In this document: piece after piece, positions 31,893-40,404 of the stretch | Layout: every line of letters starts with the position of its first letter | Position numbering within the stretch: the stretch's first letter is position 1 | Source: Pseudoflavonifractor phocaeensis | Lineage (GTDB): Bacteria > Bacillota > Clostridia > Oscillospirales > Oscillospiraceae | Direction of reading: 5' to 3' | Length of the DNA: 64,000 nt | Assembly (NCBI RefSeq): GCF_021531815.1 | Contig: NZ_JADYUM010000009.1 | Span: forward strand, 53,115-117,114 | Notes under the pieces: model-generated | Databases searched by the model: none | What the model was told of the DNA's origin: nothing | The model's input: only the letters and a program-made list of their open reading frames with translations | Position numbers and translations under genes: made by a program

Positions 31893-33722
31893 CTATTCCC
31901 TTTCACCCTGCTCCAGAATGGTCATGAACTCCTGGCCGGTGATGGTTTCGTGGTCATAGAGGTATTGGGCCAGACGGTGGAGTTTATCCTCGTTCTCTTT
32001 CAAAATGGACAGGGCCTTCTGCCGCTGAGTCTCCACGATCTCCATCACCTTCTGGTCCAGCCTGGTCTGGGTCTCGGGGGAACAGGTCAGGGAGGCGTCG
32101 CCCCCCAGGTATTGGTTGGACACCGTCTCGAAGGCCACCATGCCGAACTCATCCGCCATGCCGAACTGGGACACCATGGCCCGGGCCAGCTTGGTGGCCT
32201 GCTCGATGTCGTTGGAGGCCCCGGTGGTGACGGAGTGGAAGATCAACTCCTCGGCGGCCCGGCCGCCGGTGTAGGTGCAGATCTTGTTCATCAGCTCCTC
32301 CTTGGACATGAGGAAGTGGTCCCCGTCATCCACCTGGAGGGTGTAGCCCAGAGCGCCGGAGGTCCGGGGAATAATGGTGATCTTCTGCACCGGGGCGGAG
32401 TGGGTCTGCATGGCGGCCACCAGGGCGTGGCCGATCTCGTGGTAGGCCACGATTTTTTTCTCCTGGTCGGACAGCACCCGGGTCTTCTTCTGGTACCCGG
32501 CGATGACTACCTCCACGCTCTCCTGCAGGTCCTCCTGGGTGGCGAACTTCCGCCCGTCCCGGACGGCCCGCAGGGCGGCTTCGTTGACGATGTTGGCTAG
32601 CTCCGCGCCGGAGGCCCCGGCGGCCATCTTGGCAATGGGTTCAAAGTCCACGTCCTCCGCCAGACGGATCTTCTTGGCGTGGACCTTCAAAATCTCCACC
32701 CGGCCCTGGAGGTCGGGGAGCTCCACGGGGATGCGGCGGTCAAAGCGGCCGGGCCGCAACAGGGCGGGGTCCAGGGAATCGGGGCGGTTGGTGGCGGCCA
32801 GCACCACCACGCCCTTGGAGCCGTCGAAGCCGTCCATCTCGGTCAGAAGCTGGTTCAGGGTCTGCTCCCGCTCGTCATTGCCGGAGAACTGGCCGTCCCG
32901 CTTTTTTCCGATGGTGTCGATCTCGTCGATGAATACGATGCAAGGGGCCTTTTCGTTGGCCTGCTTGAACAGGTCCCGTACCTTGGCGGCGCCCCGGCCC
33001 ACGAACATCTCCACAAACTCAGAGCCGGCGATGGAGAAGAAGGGAACATTGGCCTCGCCGGCCACGGCCTTGGCCAGCAGGGTCTTGCCGGTGCCCGGAG
33101 GGCCCACCAGCAGGGCGCCCTTGGGCAGCTTGGCGCCGATCTCCCGGTACTTCTCCGGGTCGTGAAGGAAGTCCACGATCTCATGGAGCAGCTCTTTGGC
33201 CTCGTCCTCCCCGGCCACATCGGCGAACCGGATGCCGGTGGAGGAGGGGACGTACACCTTGGCCCCGGAGCCGCCGCCCATGCCGAACATCATGCCTTCG
33301 CCGCCGCCCATGGCCTTCTGCATCTTCCGGTTGATGAAATAGCCGATGAAGAGGAAGGGCAGCAGGGGCAGGACCCACCCCACCAGGATGGAGGTGAGCA
33401 GGCCGGGCTGGGTGTCGATCTCCTGGAACTGGGCGCCGCTTTCATACAGACGGTCCACCAGTCCCTGGTCGCTGCTGACAGCCACGGTCTTGTAGATGTT
33501 TTCCTCGGCCTTGTCAGTGAAGGTGATCTCATCCCCCTCGATCTGCACCTGTCCCACATTCCGGTCATAGGTCATGGACATGAACACGTCATAGGTCACG
33601 TCCTGGACCTTCTTTTCCAGAATGGAGGGGAACAGGGTGGCGTTGAGGAGCATCAGGATCAGAATGGTCATCACATAGTAGTAGATCAGCGGTTTTTTGG
33701 AAGGCTTTTTCACTTCTTGCAT
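31893..33722 (-). CDS. ftsH: ATP-dependent zinc metalloprotease FtsH
   Basis: FtsH is the membrane-anchored AAA+ protease that degrades misfolded membrane proteins and short-lived regulators. The 609-residue protein has an N-terminal TM segment (about 14-33), an extracytoplasmic domain, a second TM (about 112-133), Walker A GPPGTGKT, Walker B CIVFIDEID, the SRH region and the zinc motif HEIGH (HEAGH is the usual form; HExxH is kept). The start at 33722 was chosen because AAGGA lies 8 bp upstream; the longer open frame has no homology. Confidence 0.96.
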   Translation of the reverse strand: MQEVKKPSKKPLIYYYVMTILILMLLNATLFPSILEKKVQDVTYDVFMSMTYDRNVGQVQIEGDEITFTDKAEENIYKTVAVSSDQGLVDRLYESGAQFQEIDTQPGLLTSILVGWVLPLLPFLFIGYFINRKMQKAMGGGEGMMFGMGGGSGAKVYVPSSTGIRFADVAGEDEAKELLHEIVDFLHDPEKYREIGAKLPKGALLVGPPGTGKTLLAKAVAGEANVPFFSIAGSEFVEMFVGRGAAKVRDLFKQANEKAPCIVFIDEIDTIGKKRDGQFSGNDEREQTLNQLLTEMDGFDGSKGVVVLAATNRPDSLDPALLRPGRFDRRIPVELPDLQGRVEILKVHAKKIRLAEDVDFEPIAKMAAGASGAELANIVNEAALRAVRDGRKFATQEDLQESVEVVIAGYQKKTRVLSDQEKKIVAYHEIGHALVAAMQTHSAPVQKITIIPRTSGALGYTLQVDDGDHFLMSKEELMNKICTYTGGRAAEELIFHSVTTGASNDIEQATKLARAMVSQFGMADEFGMVAFETVSNQYLGGDASLTCSPETQTRLDQKVMEIVETQRQKALSILKENEDKLHRLAQYLYDHETITGQEFMTILEQGERE

Positions 33723-33857
33723 ACGGATCATCCTTTTGACCGCCCTTGCTTCCGGAAGGGCTGAAATGATTAACGGGTTAAATATATCATAGCGGCCGGA
33801 AGGAAAAATTCTATGGCAGGATGTGAATAATTTGTGTTGATTTTGTGAACACGGGAC

Positions 33858-33889
33858 AAAAAGCGCCGGACGTCCACCCGTCCGGCGCT
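33858..33889 (-). terminator. Terminator after queT-type gene
   Basis: Minus-strand stem AGCGCCGGACG / CGTCCGGCGCT followed by TTTTTGTCC, 14 bp after the stop. Confidence 0.85.
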
Positions 33890-33902
33890 GTATGTTCATG
33901 GA

Positions 33903-34451
33903 TCAAATTGTGGGCTGCGCCTTCCCTTCCGCGCGGGCCAGGCGGTCCGCGGGGATCAGGTCCCGGAAGAAGGAGATCCTGGGCAGGAGGGTCAGCAGCA
34001 GGGAACCCAGCACATAGCAGGCGATCAGCTCCCCCAGGGCCACGGTGGCCCCGTTGAAGGCGAAGGCGGCCCAGAAGCCGGGGCCGAAGCCTACCTCGTA
34101 CCAGGCGATCATGGCGCCCACAATGACGCCGTTGCAGACCACCGGCGGCAGGGGGGCCGTCAGGCGGCTGCGGGTCCTGGCCGTCCAGGCGGCGGCCAGC
34201 AGAGTGGCCAGCGAGCCAAAAATGATGTCCAGGGGACCCACTGTGCTCATCAAATTGGTGATCAGACAGCCCAGGAACAGGCCGGGCACCGTGGCGGGGA
34301 ACAGAAAGGGCAGGACGCACAGCGCCTCGGAAAAGCGGCATTGGATGGGGCCGTAGGTCAGGCCGAAGATGTTGCCGAAGTAGCTCAGCACCGCGTACAG
34401 GGCGGCCACCAGAGCCGCCAGCGTCAGGTCCCGTGTGGTAAATTTGCGCAT
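33903..34451 (-). CDS. queT: QueT-family ECF transporter S component
   Basis: This 182-residue integral membrane protein of the QueT family (PF06177) is the predicted S component for uptake of queuosine precursors through an ECF transporter. Six hydrophobic segments are visible, with family motifs YFGNIFGLTYGPIQCRFSEAL and FLGCLITNLM. The ATG at 34451 follows GGAGG and starts the conserved MRKFTTRDL; an upstream in-frame start has repeat-derived sequence. The leader is about 290 nt and contains a repeat rather than a recognisable preQ1 aptamer. The substrate assignment rests on family only. Confidence 0.88.
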   Translation of the reverse strand: MRKFTTRDLTLAALVAALYAVLSYFGNIFGLTYGPIQCRFSEALCVLPFLFPATVPGLFLGCLITNLMSTVGPLDIIFGSLATLLAAAWTARTRSRLTAPLPPVVCNGVIVGAMIAWYEVGFGPGFWAAFAFNGATVALGELIACYVLGSLLLTLLPRISFFRDLIPADRLARAEGKAQPTI

Positions 34452-34550
34452 AAAAAAACCTCCATTTTCTTGTTTAGAGAACGGCGGAGCGCAATGGCTC
34501 CCCGAACGAACGCAGGATCCCTTCCATTTTGAAGGGCAGAGACGCGGCGC

Positions 34551-34579
34551 CGCTGCTCGCAACGGCTCATCGCTTCTGC
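34551..34579 (+). repeat. 29-bp direct repeat, copy 1 (queT leader)
   Basis: Bases 34551-34579 (starting CGCTGCTCGCAACGGCTCAT) are identical to 34686-34714. Two copies only, 135 bp apart. Confidence 0.85.
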
Positions 34580-34685
34580 TTGGTCACGATTCACCTGCTC
34601 CCAACGCTCCCCTTCCCCCCGACTCGGAACACAAACAGCCCCGCTATGCGGCGCTTGGTTTGTATTCCTCGCTCCGGTCCAGGCT

Positions 34686-34714
34686 CGCTGCTCGCAACGG
34701 CTCATCGCTTCTGC
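34686..34714 (+). repeat. 29-bp direct repeat, copy 2 (queT leader)
   Basis: Second identical copy of the 34551 repeat. The spacer between copies holds CACAAACAG and CCCCGC, blocks also present upstream of thiW. Confidence 0.85.
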
Positions 34715-34747
34715 GCTTGGACGAGGTGTGGAAACTCGTCAGGAGGT

Positions 34748-34776
34748 ATCTTACCACAGGAAAGCCCCTTTGTCCA
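34748..34776 (-). promoter_or_regulatory. Probable sigma-A promoter for queT-type gene
   Basis: Minus strand TGGACA (34776-34771) and TAAGAT (34753-34748) with 17-bp spacing. The transcript would start near 34741, giving a leader of about 290 nt that includes both 29-bp repeats. Confidence 0.65.
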
Positions 34777-34849
34777 GTGATGATCCGCTCCGGACCGGAG
34801 GACCTTTTGCCTGCTTTGTGACCGCCCCTTGAACAACAAGAACCAAAAG

Positions 34850-34890
34850 AACGCCCCCGGCGCATATGGTTCATGCGCCGGGGGCGTTTT
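34850..34890. terminator. Strong terminator after gntR
   Basis: A 16-bp stem AACGCCCCCGGCGCAT with its complement, 7-nt loop; T-rich after the stem on both strands (CTTTTG on minus). Confidence 0.82.
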
Positions 34891-34941
34891 CGTGTATCAG
34901 AGGATCCGGAACTTGCGGCTTCGGGGGAGAGGCCCCTTCGG

Positions 34942-35601
34942 TCAGTGGGAGGGGCCCAGAAAACCGGCGGCCCACTCCAGGTGGTCCTTCAGCGCTGCCG
35001 TCAGTGCTTCGCTGTCCCGCTGGCGCAGCAGAGCCAGGATGTGCAGATGCTGCAGGGTACTCTCCCGGAGGTCGTGGAGGGCCTCGAAGGAGAGGGCCTG
35101 GTAGCATTTCATGTTGGCTGTGTTGTTGCGCATGATGGACTTGATATAGTTATTTTTGCAGCGCTCCACGATCAGCTCATGCAGCTCCCAGTCCAGCTCG
35201 GAAAAGGCCTTGGGGTCCAGGTCGGAGCTCTGACCGCCGGTGCGCTCCAGAAGCTGTTGGAACCGGGCCTCCAGCCGGTCGATCTCCTCGTTGGTGATAC
35301 GGTAGACAGAGGTCTTGGCGGCCTGTACCTCCAACAGGCAGCGGACCTCGTACAGGTCGTGGATGTCCTTGGAGGACAGGGGCTTCACATAGGCGCCCAC
35401 CCCGTTTTTGATCTCCAGCCAATCCTCGCTGGCCAGGGCCCGCAGCGCCTCCCGGATGGGAGTCCGGCTCATGCCCAGGTCGTGAGCCAGTTGGTTCTCG
35501 CTTAAAATATCGCCGGAGACGATCTTGCCTTCGCAGATCGCTTCTTTGATTTTTTCATAGGCGACTTCGGCCAGGGTCTGCTTGCTGCTGCGTCCGATCA
35601 T
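34942..35601 (-). CDS. GntR-family (FadR/FCD) transcriptional regulator
   Basis: This 219-residue regulator has an N-terminal winged helix (about 8-75; LAHDLGMSRTPIREALRALASE is the recognition region) and a C-terminal all-helical FCD ligand domain with metal-ligand-type residues (ELDWELHELI, HLEWAAG). FCD regulators usually sense organic acids and control the adjacent catabolic genes. It is the last gene of the minus-strand block of LarA-family, aconitase X and TRAP genes, separated from the TRAP permease by a terminator-like hairpin. Candidate operators are the shared AGGCTGTATACA sites at 40491 and 41991. Confidence 0.9.
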   Translation of the reverse strand: MIGRSSKQTLAEVAYEKIKEAICEGKIVSGDILSENQLAHDLGMSRTPIREALRALASEDWLEIKNGVGAYVKPLSSKDIHDLYEVRCLLEVQAAKTSVYRITNEEIDRLEARFQQLLERTGGQSSDLDPKAFSELDWELHELIVERCKNNYIKSIMRNNTANMKCYQALSFEALHDLRESTLQHLHILALLRQRDSEALTAALKDHLEWAAGFLGPSH

Positions 35602-35643
35602 TGTTCATCAACCAACTTTACCTCGAAAGTAATGCAGAAAACA

Positions 35644-35682
35644 CAGGGCAGGACGAAGATGATCGTACCTGCCCTGAATCAT
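35644..35682 (-). terminator. Hairpin between TRAP permease and gntR
   Basis: Stem CAGGGCAGG (35644-35652) with CCTGCCCTG (35668-35676); on the minus strand it is followed by TGTTTTCT. It probably reduces read-through into gntR. Confidence 0.65.
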
Positions 35683-35729
35683 ATCATACCATTTTCAATC
35701 GTTTTTTGCAACCAGGAAAAGCTGCGGCC

Positions 35730-37013
35730 TCACAGCATCAGCATGGTGAAGGGCCTCCAGAAGGTGGTCAGCATCAGCACGGCCAGCAGCGCGAAGATGA
35801 ACCACCACATGTATTTGAGCATCTGGCCCATCTTAACGCCGGAGATCTTCTGGGCAACAAACAGGTCGATTCCGTAAGGCGGCGTACAGAAGCCGATGGC
35901 CAAGTTCATCGTCAGCATAATGCCGAAGGTGACGGCGCTCATGCCCAGGGACTCCACCACGGGCAGCAGGATGGGGGCCAGAATAATGGTGGCGGGGATG
36001 TTGTCCACCAGGCAGCCCACCACAAGCAGGAAGCAGTTGATGAGCAGCAGGAGGATGAATTTGTTGTCGGTGATGGACAGCATGGCGGCGGCCAGCTTCC
36101 GGGGAATGCCGGCCAGACTCAGGTAGGCGGCGAAGGCGCTGGACAGGCCCACCATGAAGGTAGTGGAGCCGTTGACCACGATGGTGTCCCGCAGGGCCTT
36201 GTAGGCGGCGGCGTTGTCCAGCTCCCGGTAGACAAAGCGGCCCACGATGAAGGAGTAGACCACGCCCACCACGGCGGCCTCTGTGGGGGTGAAGTAGCCG
36301 GAGTAGATGCCCCCCAGGATGATGACCGGGGAGAGGATGGCCCAGAAGGCGTCTTTAAAGCTCAGCCACACATGACGCGGGTCCAGCTTGCGCTCGCCCT
36401 TTTTGGACACCTGGAAGCCATGCTTTTTGCACAGAAAGTAGCAGGCAATCATCAGCGCGGCACCCATACCCAGACCTGGGATAATACCGGCTTTGAACAG
36501 GTCGGTGATGGAGGTGCCGGTGGCCACGCCGTAGATGACGAAGGGCACACTGGGGGGAATGATCACGCCGATGGTGCCGGCGGCGGCGGCAATGGAGGCG
36601 CTGAAGCCGTCGTCATAGCCGCGCTTGCGCATCTCCGGGACCATAAAAGAGCCCACCGCCGAGGTGGTGGCCACGGCGGAGCCGGAGATGGCGGCGAAGA
36701 ACATACAGGTGACGGTGGTGACCATACTCAGCCCGCCGGTGATCAGCCCCATGAAGGAGTCGAAGAAATTGATCAGGCGCTTGGCGATGCCGCCGCCGCT
36801 CATCAGATTGCCGGCCAGCATGAAGAAGGGAATGGCCATCAGGGGGAAGGAATCCACGCCGGTGACCGCCTTTTGGGTGATCATCAGCAGGGGGATGGTC
36901 CCGTCCCCGGCTACCACGATGGCGATCAGGGTGGCAATGCCGATGGCGTAGCCGATGGGGACCATCAGAAGCAGCAGCACGAAGAAGCTGCCGAACAGGA
37001 CGAGGGCTTCCAT
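35730..37013 (-). CDS. TRAP transporter large permease (DctM)
   Basis: This is the large membrane subunit of a tripartite ATP-independent periplasmic transporter, 427 residues and about 12 membrane segments. Family motifs include PFFMLAGNLM, GIIPGLGMG and the C-terminal GFCTPPYGIDLFVAQKI. TRAP systems use the sodium gradient and import carboxylates such as C4-dicarboxylates, sugar acids or hydroxy acids. The start is 1 bp from the DctQ stop. The substrate is probably the compound processed by the aconitase X and LarA-family genes upstream. Confidence 0.93.
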   Translation of the reverse strand: MEALVLFGSFFVLLLLMVPIGYAIGIATLIAIVVAGDGTIPLLMITQKAVTGVDSFPLMAIPFFMLAGNLMSGGGIAKRLINFFDSFMGLITGGLSMVTTVTCMFFAAISGSAVATTSAVGSFMVPEMRKRGYDDGFSASIAAAAGTIGVIIPPSVPFVIYGVATGTSITDLFKAGIIPGLGMGAALMIACYFLCKKHGFQVSKKGERKLDPRHVWLSFKDAFWAILSPVIILGGIYSGYFTPTEAAVVGVVYSFIVGRFVYRELDNAAAYKALRDTIVVNGSTTFMVGLSSAFAAYLSLAGIPRKLAAAMLSITDNKFILLLLINCFLLVVGCLVDNIPATIILAPILLPVVESLGMSAVTFGIMLTMNLAIGFCTPPYGIDLFVAQKISGVKMGQMLKYMWWFIFALLAVLMLTTFWRPFTMLML

Positions 37014-37014
37014 A

Positions 37015-37527
37015 TTATTCCGTGACCTCCTTCGTGAGCAGAGATTTGACCTTGCTGATGGTCTTCCCGATCAGACGCAGGGACAGGATGAAGGAAGAGA
37101 TAGGCAACGCCAGATACACATAGTACATGGGCATCCGCATGGCACTGGAGACATTGCCGCGGACCATCATCTGACGGACCAATTCAAAGCCCTTGACCAC
37201 CAGAAAAATGTTGAAGGCGATCATAATCAGATTGGCAACTACTCGGATGCACTCCTTAATCTTCCGGCTTTTTACAAGGCTGTTGACGATCTCCAGATAG
37301 ATGTGTTCGTTGTCCCGCTCGGCAATGCTGACGCCCAGCCAGATCTGCCAGATAAAGATGTAACGGGTCAGCTCTTCGCTCCAGGTGATGGAGCTGTTGA
37401 AAATAGAGCGCATGATGATCTGCAGGAAGATAATCAGCGTGGTGCACACCAAACTGGCGCACAGCAGCTTTTCTTCCAGCTGGTCATAGCCATAGATCAG
37501 CTTGTGGAAAAAGTTTTTCCCTTTCAT
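37015..37527 (-). CDS. TRAP transporter small permease (DctQ)
   Basis: This 170-residue protein has four membrane segments and the family motif ITWSEELTRYIFIWQIWLG, typical of DctQ small subunits. It pairs with the following DctM gene and the preceding DctP gene. A GC-rich hairpin between dctP and dctQ (37557-37585) may protect the dctP message, which is commonly needed in excess over the membrane subunits. Confidence 0.92.
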   Translation of the reverse strand: MKGKNFFHKLIYGYDQLEEKLLCASLVCTTLIIFLQIIMRSIFNSSITWSEELTRYIFIWQIWLGVSIAERDNEHIYLEIVNSLVKSRKIKECIRVVANLIMIAFNIFLVVKGFELVRQMMVRGNVSSAMRMPMYYVYLALPISSFILSLRLIGKTISKVKSLLTKEVTE

Positions 37528-37556
37528 GACCGCTCAACTCCTCTCTCAAAGTGGAT

Positions 37557-37585
37557 GGCCGGACGGAGGATCGGTCCGTCCGGCC
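37557..37585 (-). other. Intercistronic hairpin between dctP and dctQ
   Basis: Stem GGCCGGACGG / CCGTCCGGCC with a 9-nt loop and no T-run. It is more likely an mRNA stability or partial attenuation element than a terminator. Confidence 0.6.
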
Positions 37586-37604
37586 GGAAGGTAACCGCTG
37601 CTGT

Positions 37605-38639
37605 TCAGCTGTTAAAGGAAGCGGCCAGGTCGAAGATCTCGGTGCCCCAGGCGGCCTTATACTCGTCGTACATGGGCTGGATGGCGTCCACAAAGGCCTG
37701 GTACTGGTCGGCGGTCAGCTCGTTGACCTCCATGCCCTCGGCCTCCAGCTTGCCGACGATGGTCTCGTTGTCCTCCAGCTCGATCTTGCGCTGGTTGGTC
37801 ACCATGTCGGCACAGCACTCCTTCACGATGGCCTGGTCCTCGGCGCTCAGGCTGTTCAGCCAGGCCTCGTTGGTCAGAATGGGCAGGAAGTTATGTACGT
37901 GCTCGTCCAGAGTCAGGTACTTCTGGACCTGCTGGAAGCCGGAGGCGTAAATCAACGTGGGAGGATTCTCCTGGCCCTCCACCACGTTCTGCTGCATGCC
38001 GGTGTACAGCTCGGAGAAGCTCATGGGGGTGGGGTTGGCGCCCAGGACCTCATACATACGGATGAACACAGGGGAGCTCATGACGCGGATCTTCAGCCCC
38101 TTCAGGTCGTCGGGGGTGTAAATGGGACGGACGTTGTTGGTGGTGCAGCGGGGGCCGTTGTACAGGTAGCCCAGGGAGACGAAGCCGTGGCCGGCGATCC
38201 ACTGGTCGATCTGAGCGCCCAGCTCGCCGTCCAGGGCGTTGAAGGCGCTCTGGGCGTCTTTGAACAGGTAGGGCATATCCAGAATGCCAATCTGTTCATT
38301 GTAGGCGGTCAGCACGGAAGAGGAGGGGAGTGCCATCTGGATGGTGCCCATGGCCACGGCCTCGCACAGCTCCTCGTCGCCGCCCAACTCGCCGTTGGGG
38401 AAGATCTCCACCGTGATACGGCCGCCGGTCTTCTCCTCCAACTCGTCCTTGAATTGGAGCAGGGCCTTGTGGGTGGAGCGGTCCTCGGCCTCGATGTGGC
38501 CTACTTTCAGGGTTACAGAGGATGCGGCTCCGGAAGAGGAGGCCCCGGAGGCGGAAGCGGTTTCGTTGCTGCTGTTGCCGCAGGCGACCAGCGACAGGGC
38601 CATGGCTGCGGCCAGGATGATGGATAGCGCTTTTTTCAT
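37605..38639 (-). CDS. TRAP transporter substrate-binding lipoprotein (DctP)
   Basis: This 344-residue extracellular binding protein has a signal peptide and lipobox LVAC (Cys20), a Ser/Ala-rich linker, then the DctP fold. VEIFPNGELGGDEELCEAV and the substrate-contact region with conserved Arg in LKGLKIRVMSSPV are visible; that Arg forms a salt bridge with the substrate carboxylate in the family. EGQENPPTL is the hallmark segment. The ligand is therefore a carboxylate, but which one is not readable. The start was chosen at the signal peptide; GGAGGAATC precedes it. Confidence 0.92.
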   Translation of the reverse strand: MKKALSIILAAAMALSLVACGNSSNETASASGASSSGAASSVTLKVGHIEAEDRSTHKALLQFKDELEEKTGGRITVEIFPNGELGGDEELCEAVAMGTIQMALPSSSVLTAYNEQIGILDMPYLFKDAQSAFNALDGELGAQIDQWIAGHGFVSLGYLYNGPRCTTNNVRPIYTPDDLKGLKIRVMSSPVFIRMYEVLGANPTPMSFSELYTGMQQNVVEGQENPPTLIYASGFQQVQKYLTLDEHVHNFLPILTNEAWLNSLSAEDQAIVKECCADMVTNQRKIELEDNETIVGKLEAEGMEVNELTADQYQAFVDAIQPMYDEYKAAWGTEIFDLAASFNS

Positions 38640-38702
38640 GGTGATTCCTCCAATTTTGTTTTTTGCCACCTGTTTTCCAGGTGTGGACACGAAAGTATAT
38701 GC

Positions 38703-38748
38703 GGATTTGTGACCACAAATCCATAAAGTGGGTGCACCCACTTTATGG
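38703..38748. other. Two tandem hairpins between aconitase X and dctP
   Basis: GGATTTGT-4-ACAAATCC (38703-38722) overlaps a perfect 28-nt palindrome at 38721-38748 (CCATAAAGTGGGTGCACCCA and mirror). They lie in the 141-bp gap before dctP. They may form a processing site, terminator or operator. Confidence 0.6.
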
Positions 38749-38780
38749 TAAGATTTCAGTTCAAGGGGGAGATGAAAAGA

Positions 38781-39188
38781 TCAATCCAGAATCTCCACAT
38801 AGCCCTCGTCGGCGTTGACGACCACGGCGTCGCCGTCCTTCACCGTCTCATAAAACTCGGCGGGCAGACGGTCCACCATGGGGATCTCCATGATGATGGC
38901 GCCGGCTACCAGGACGGGGTCGGGGTTCTGCACGATCAGGGCGGCGGGCATGTTGTGGAAGCGGTCCAGATGGTACAGGCCGTCCTGCTGGACCACGGAG
39001 CTGCCCTTGCCACCGGGGAAGACCAGGATCTTCTTGGCGATGATGCGGCCCTCCAGGCAGTGGTTTTTCTCCTCCATCATGCCGTCCTCGGGACGGACCT
39101 GGTAGAACATGATGCGGTCCTGGGAAATGATGGCGTCGGACTGGGCCTTGCCATCGGAAATCTTGTGACAGGAAAATCTCTTAGCCAT
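38781..39188 (-). CDS. Aconitase X swivel-domain (small) subunit
   Basis: This 135-residue DUF126 protein is the small swivel domain that completes an aconitase X enzyme with the DUF521 large subunit encoded immediately upstream (1-bp gap). Motifs FPGGKGSSVVQQDGLYHL and GDAVVVNADEGYVEI are typical. In bacteria, characterised aconitase X enzymes dehydrate cis-3-hydroxy-L-proline; in archaea a relative dehydrates mevalonate 5-phosphate. The usual hydroxyproline partner genes (proline racemase-like epimerase, pyrroline-carboxylate reductase) are absent here, so the substrate is open. Confidence 0.9.
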   Translation of the reverse strand: MAKRFSCHKISDGKAQSDAIISQDRIMFYQVRPEDGMMEEKNHCLEGRIIAKKILVFPGGKGSSVVQQDGLYHLDRFHNMPAALIVQNPDPVLVAGAIIMEIPMVDRLPAEFYETVKDGDAVVVNADEGYVEILD

Positions 39189-39189
39189 G

Positions 39190-40404
39190 TTATTTCACCT
39201 CTCCAGTCAGAGCGGCCTCGATGCAGGTGTCCAGGTCGCGAATCACAAAGTTGATGCCGCGGCGGCGGGGATAGTAGGCGCACTTGGGGGACTCAGTGAT
39301 GCCCACCTTGCCCTTCAGGTAGTGCCAGCAGGGCTGATCGGGGCAGGTGTCGGGGATGATCTCGGCGCCGGCGGCGGTCAGAATGTCGGTGATGCCCATG
39401 CGGTCGGCCATCTGGCGGCCGTGGCTGGAGACCAGGATGTACATGGGGATGGCCAGCTTCTTGCCCTCAATGTGGCGGGCGATGTACATGGCCTCCTCCA
39501 GGGTGAAGTGGGGGCAGCCGAACATGGCGAAGTCCACCTTGCCGTCGTGCATCTCGTCGCTGAACTTCTCCTCAAAGTCCTTCAGGTCCTTGTCGGTGAT
39601 GACCACCTCGCGCTTGGGCTTGTTGCCGCCCAGAGCAGCCTCCAGGGTGGGGGCCTCGGGGGTGAAGCCCACGATGTGGTACATGCCGTAAGCGCCGGAG
39701 GTGTTCAGCTGGGCACCCAGGTTGCGCAGGGCCTCGGGGGTGATGACCTTGGGCAGGCCGGTGAAGACGGGGATGCCCTCGCCGATCTTGTCGCCCATCA
39801 TGCCCAGCAGGTGGTACTCATAGTCGGACTTCATGTTGGCTTCCACGTGGACCAGAATGTCGCCCTTCCGGTTCTCATCCAGCAGCAGGCCGTACTCAGG
39901 CACGCAGCCGGTGATGGCGGCGCACAGGGCGCTGTTGGCGCTCTCGCGGTTGGAGCGGGCGCCCCAGACGGCGTTCACATAGGGGGTGGCGCTGGACTCG
40001 GAGAAGGCACAGACCTCACCGAAGTTGGGGACGTTGGTGGCGATGTAGGGGGTGCAGTTGTAGGACAGAACGGCACCCAGTGTGCGGTAAGCGTCGTTAG
40101 TGCGCTGCATGTGCTCGGCGGAAGGACCGTCCACGGGGTGGGCGCACTCACCGGTGAAGTGGCCCAGGCAGAAGCCGGGGTTGACGGTGGGGGCGACGCG
40201 GCACTTGGCACCGGCCTTGACCAGCTTCTCCGCGAACCACAGGTCGCCGGCCTGGTTGCTCAGGGCCACGTGGGCCCGCTTGATGGGGACCATGCGGGGG
40301 GCGTCGAAGCACTCGCCGATGCCAACCTGGATCTTCATGGCGTAGGCAGCGCCTTCGCCATACTTGCCGTCCAGCATAGCCTTTTGTTCGTCATTTAAAA
40401 TCAC
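39190..40404 (-). CDS. Aconitase X catalytic (large) subunit
   Basis: This 404-residue DUF521 protein is the catalytic domain of a two-subunit aconitase X that removes water from a hydroxy acid. Recognisable segments are KAHVALSNQAGDLWFAEKL, cysteine-containing GFCLGHFTGECAHP, and SCNCTPY-like SYNCTPYIATNVP; the cysteines are candidates for the metal or iron-sulfur centre. It starts with GTG at 40404 behind AAAAGGAGG. The gene follows the LarA-family gene with a 311-bp gap containing a shared operator-like site. Together with LarA-family and TRAP genes it suggests uptake, epimerisation and dehydration of a hydroxy acid. Confidence 0.9.
   Translation of the reverse strand: MILNDEQKAMLDGKYGEGAAYAMKIQVGIGECFDAPRMVPIKRAHVALSNQAGDLWFAEKLVKAGAKCRVAPTVNPGFCLGHFTGECAHPVDGPSAEHMQRTNDAYRTLGAVLSYNCTPYIATNVPNFGEVCAFSESSATPYVNAVWGARSNRESANSALCAAITGCVPEYGLLLDENRKGDILVHVEANMKSDYEYHLLGMMGDKIGEGIPVFTGLPKVITPEALRNLGAQLNTSGAYGMYHIVGFTPEAPTLEAALGGNKPKREVVITDKDLKDFEEKFSDEMHDGKVDFAMFGCPHFTLEEAMYIARHIEGKKLAIPMYILVSSHGRQMADRMGITDILTAAGAEIIPDTCPDQPCWHYLKGKVGITESPKCAYYPRRRGINFVIRDLDTCIEAALTGEVK

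Noticed and set aside
34424..34705. Minus-strand open frame of 94 codons in the queT leader
   Set aside because: Its translation is made from the duplicated 29-bp repeat and adjoining repeat blocks, with no ribosome site; treated as repeat DNA.
34551..34714. Possible CRISPR array from 29-bp repeats
   Set aside because: Only two copies, spacer of 106 bp, no cas genes, and blocks resembling the thiW leader; a dispersed repeat fits better.
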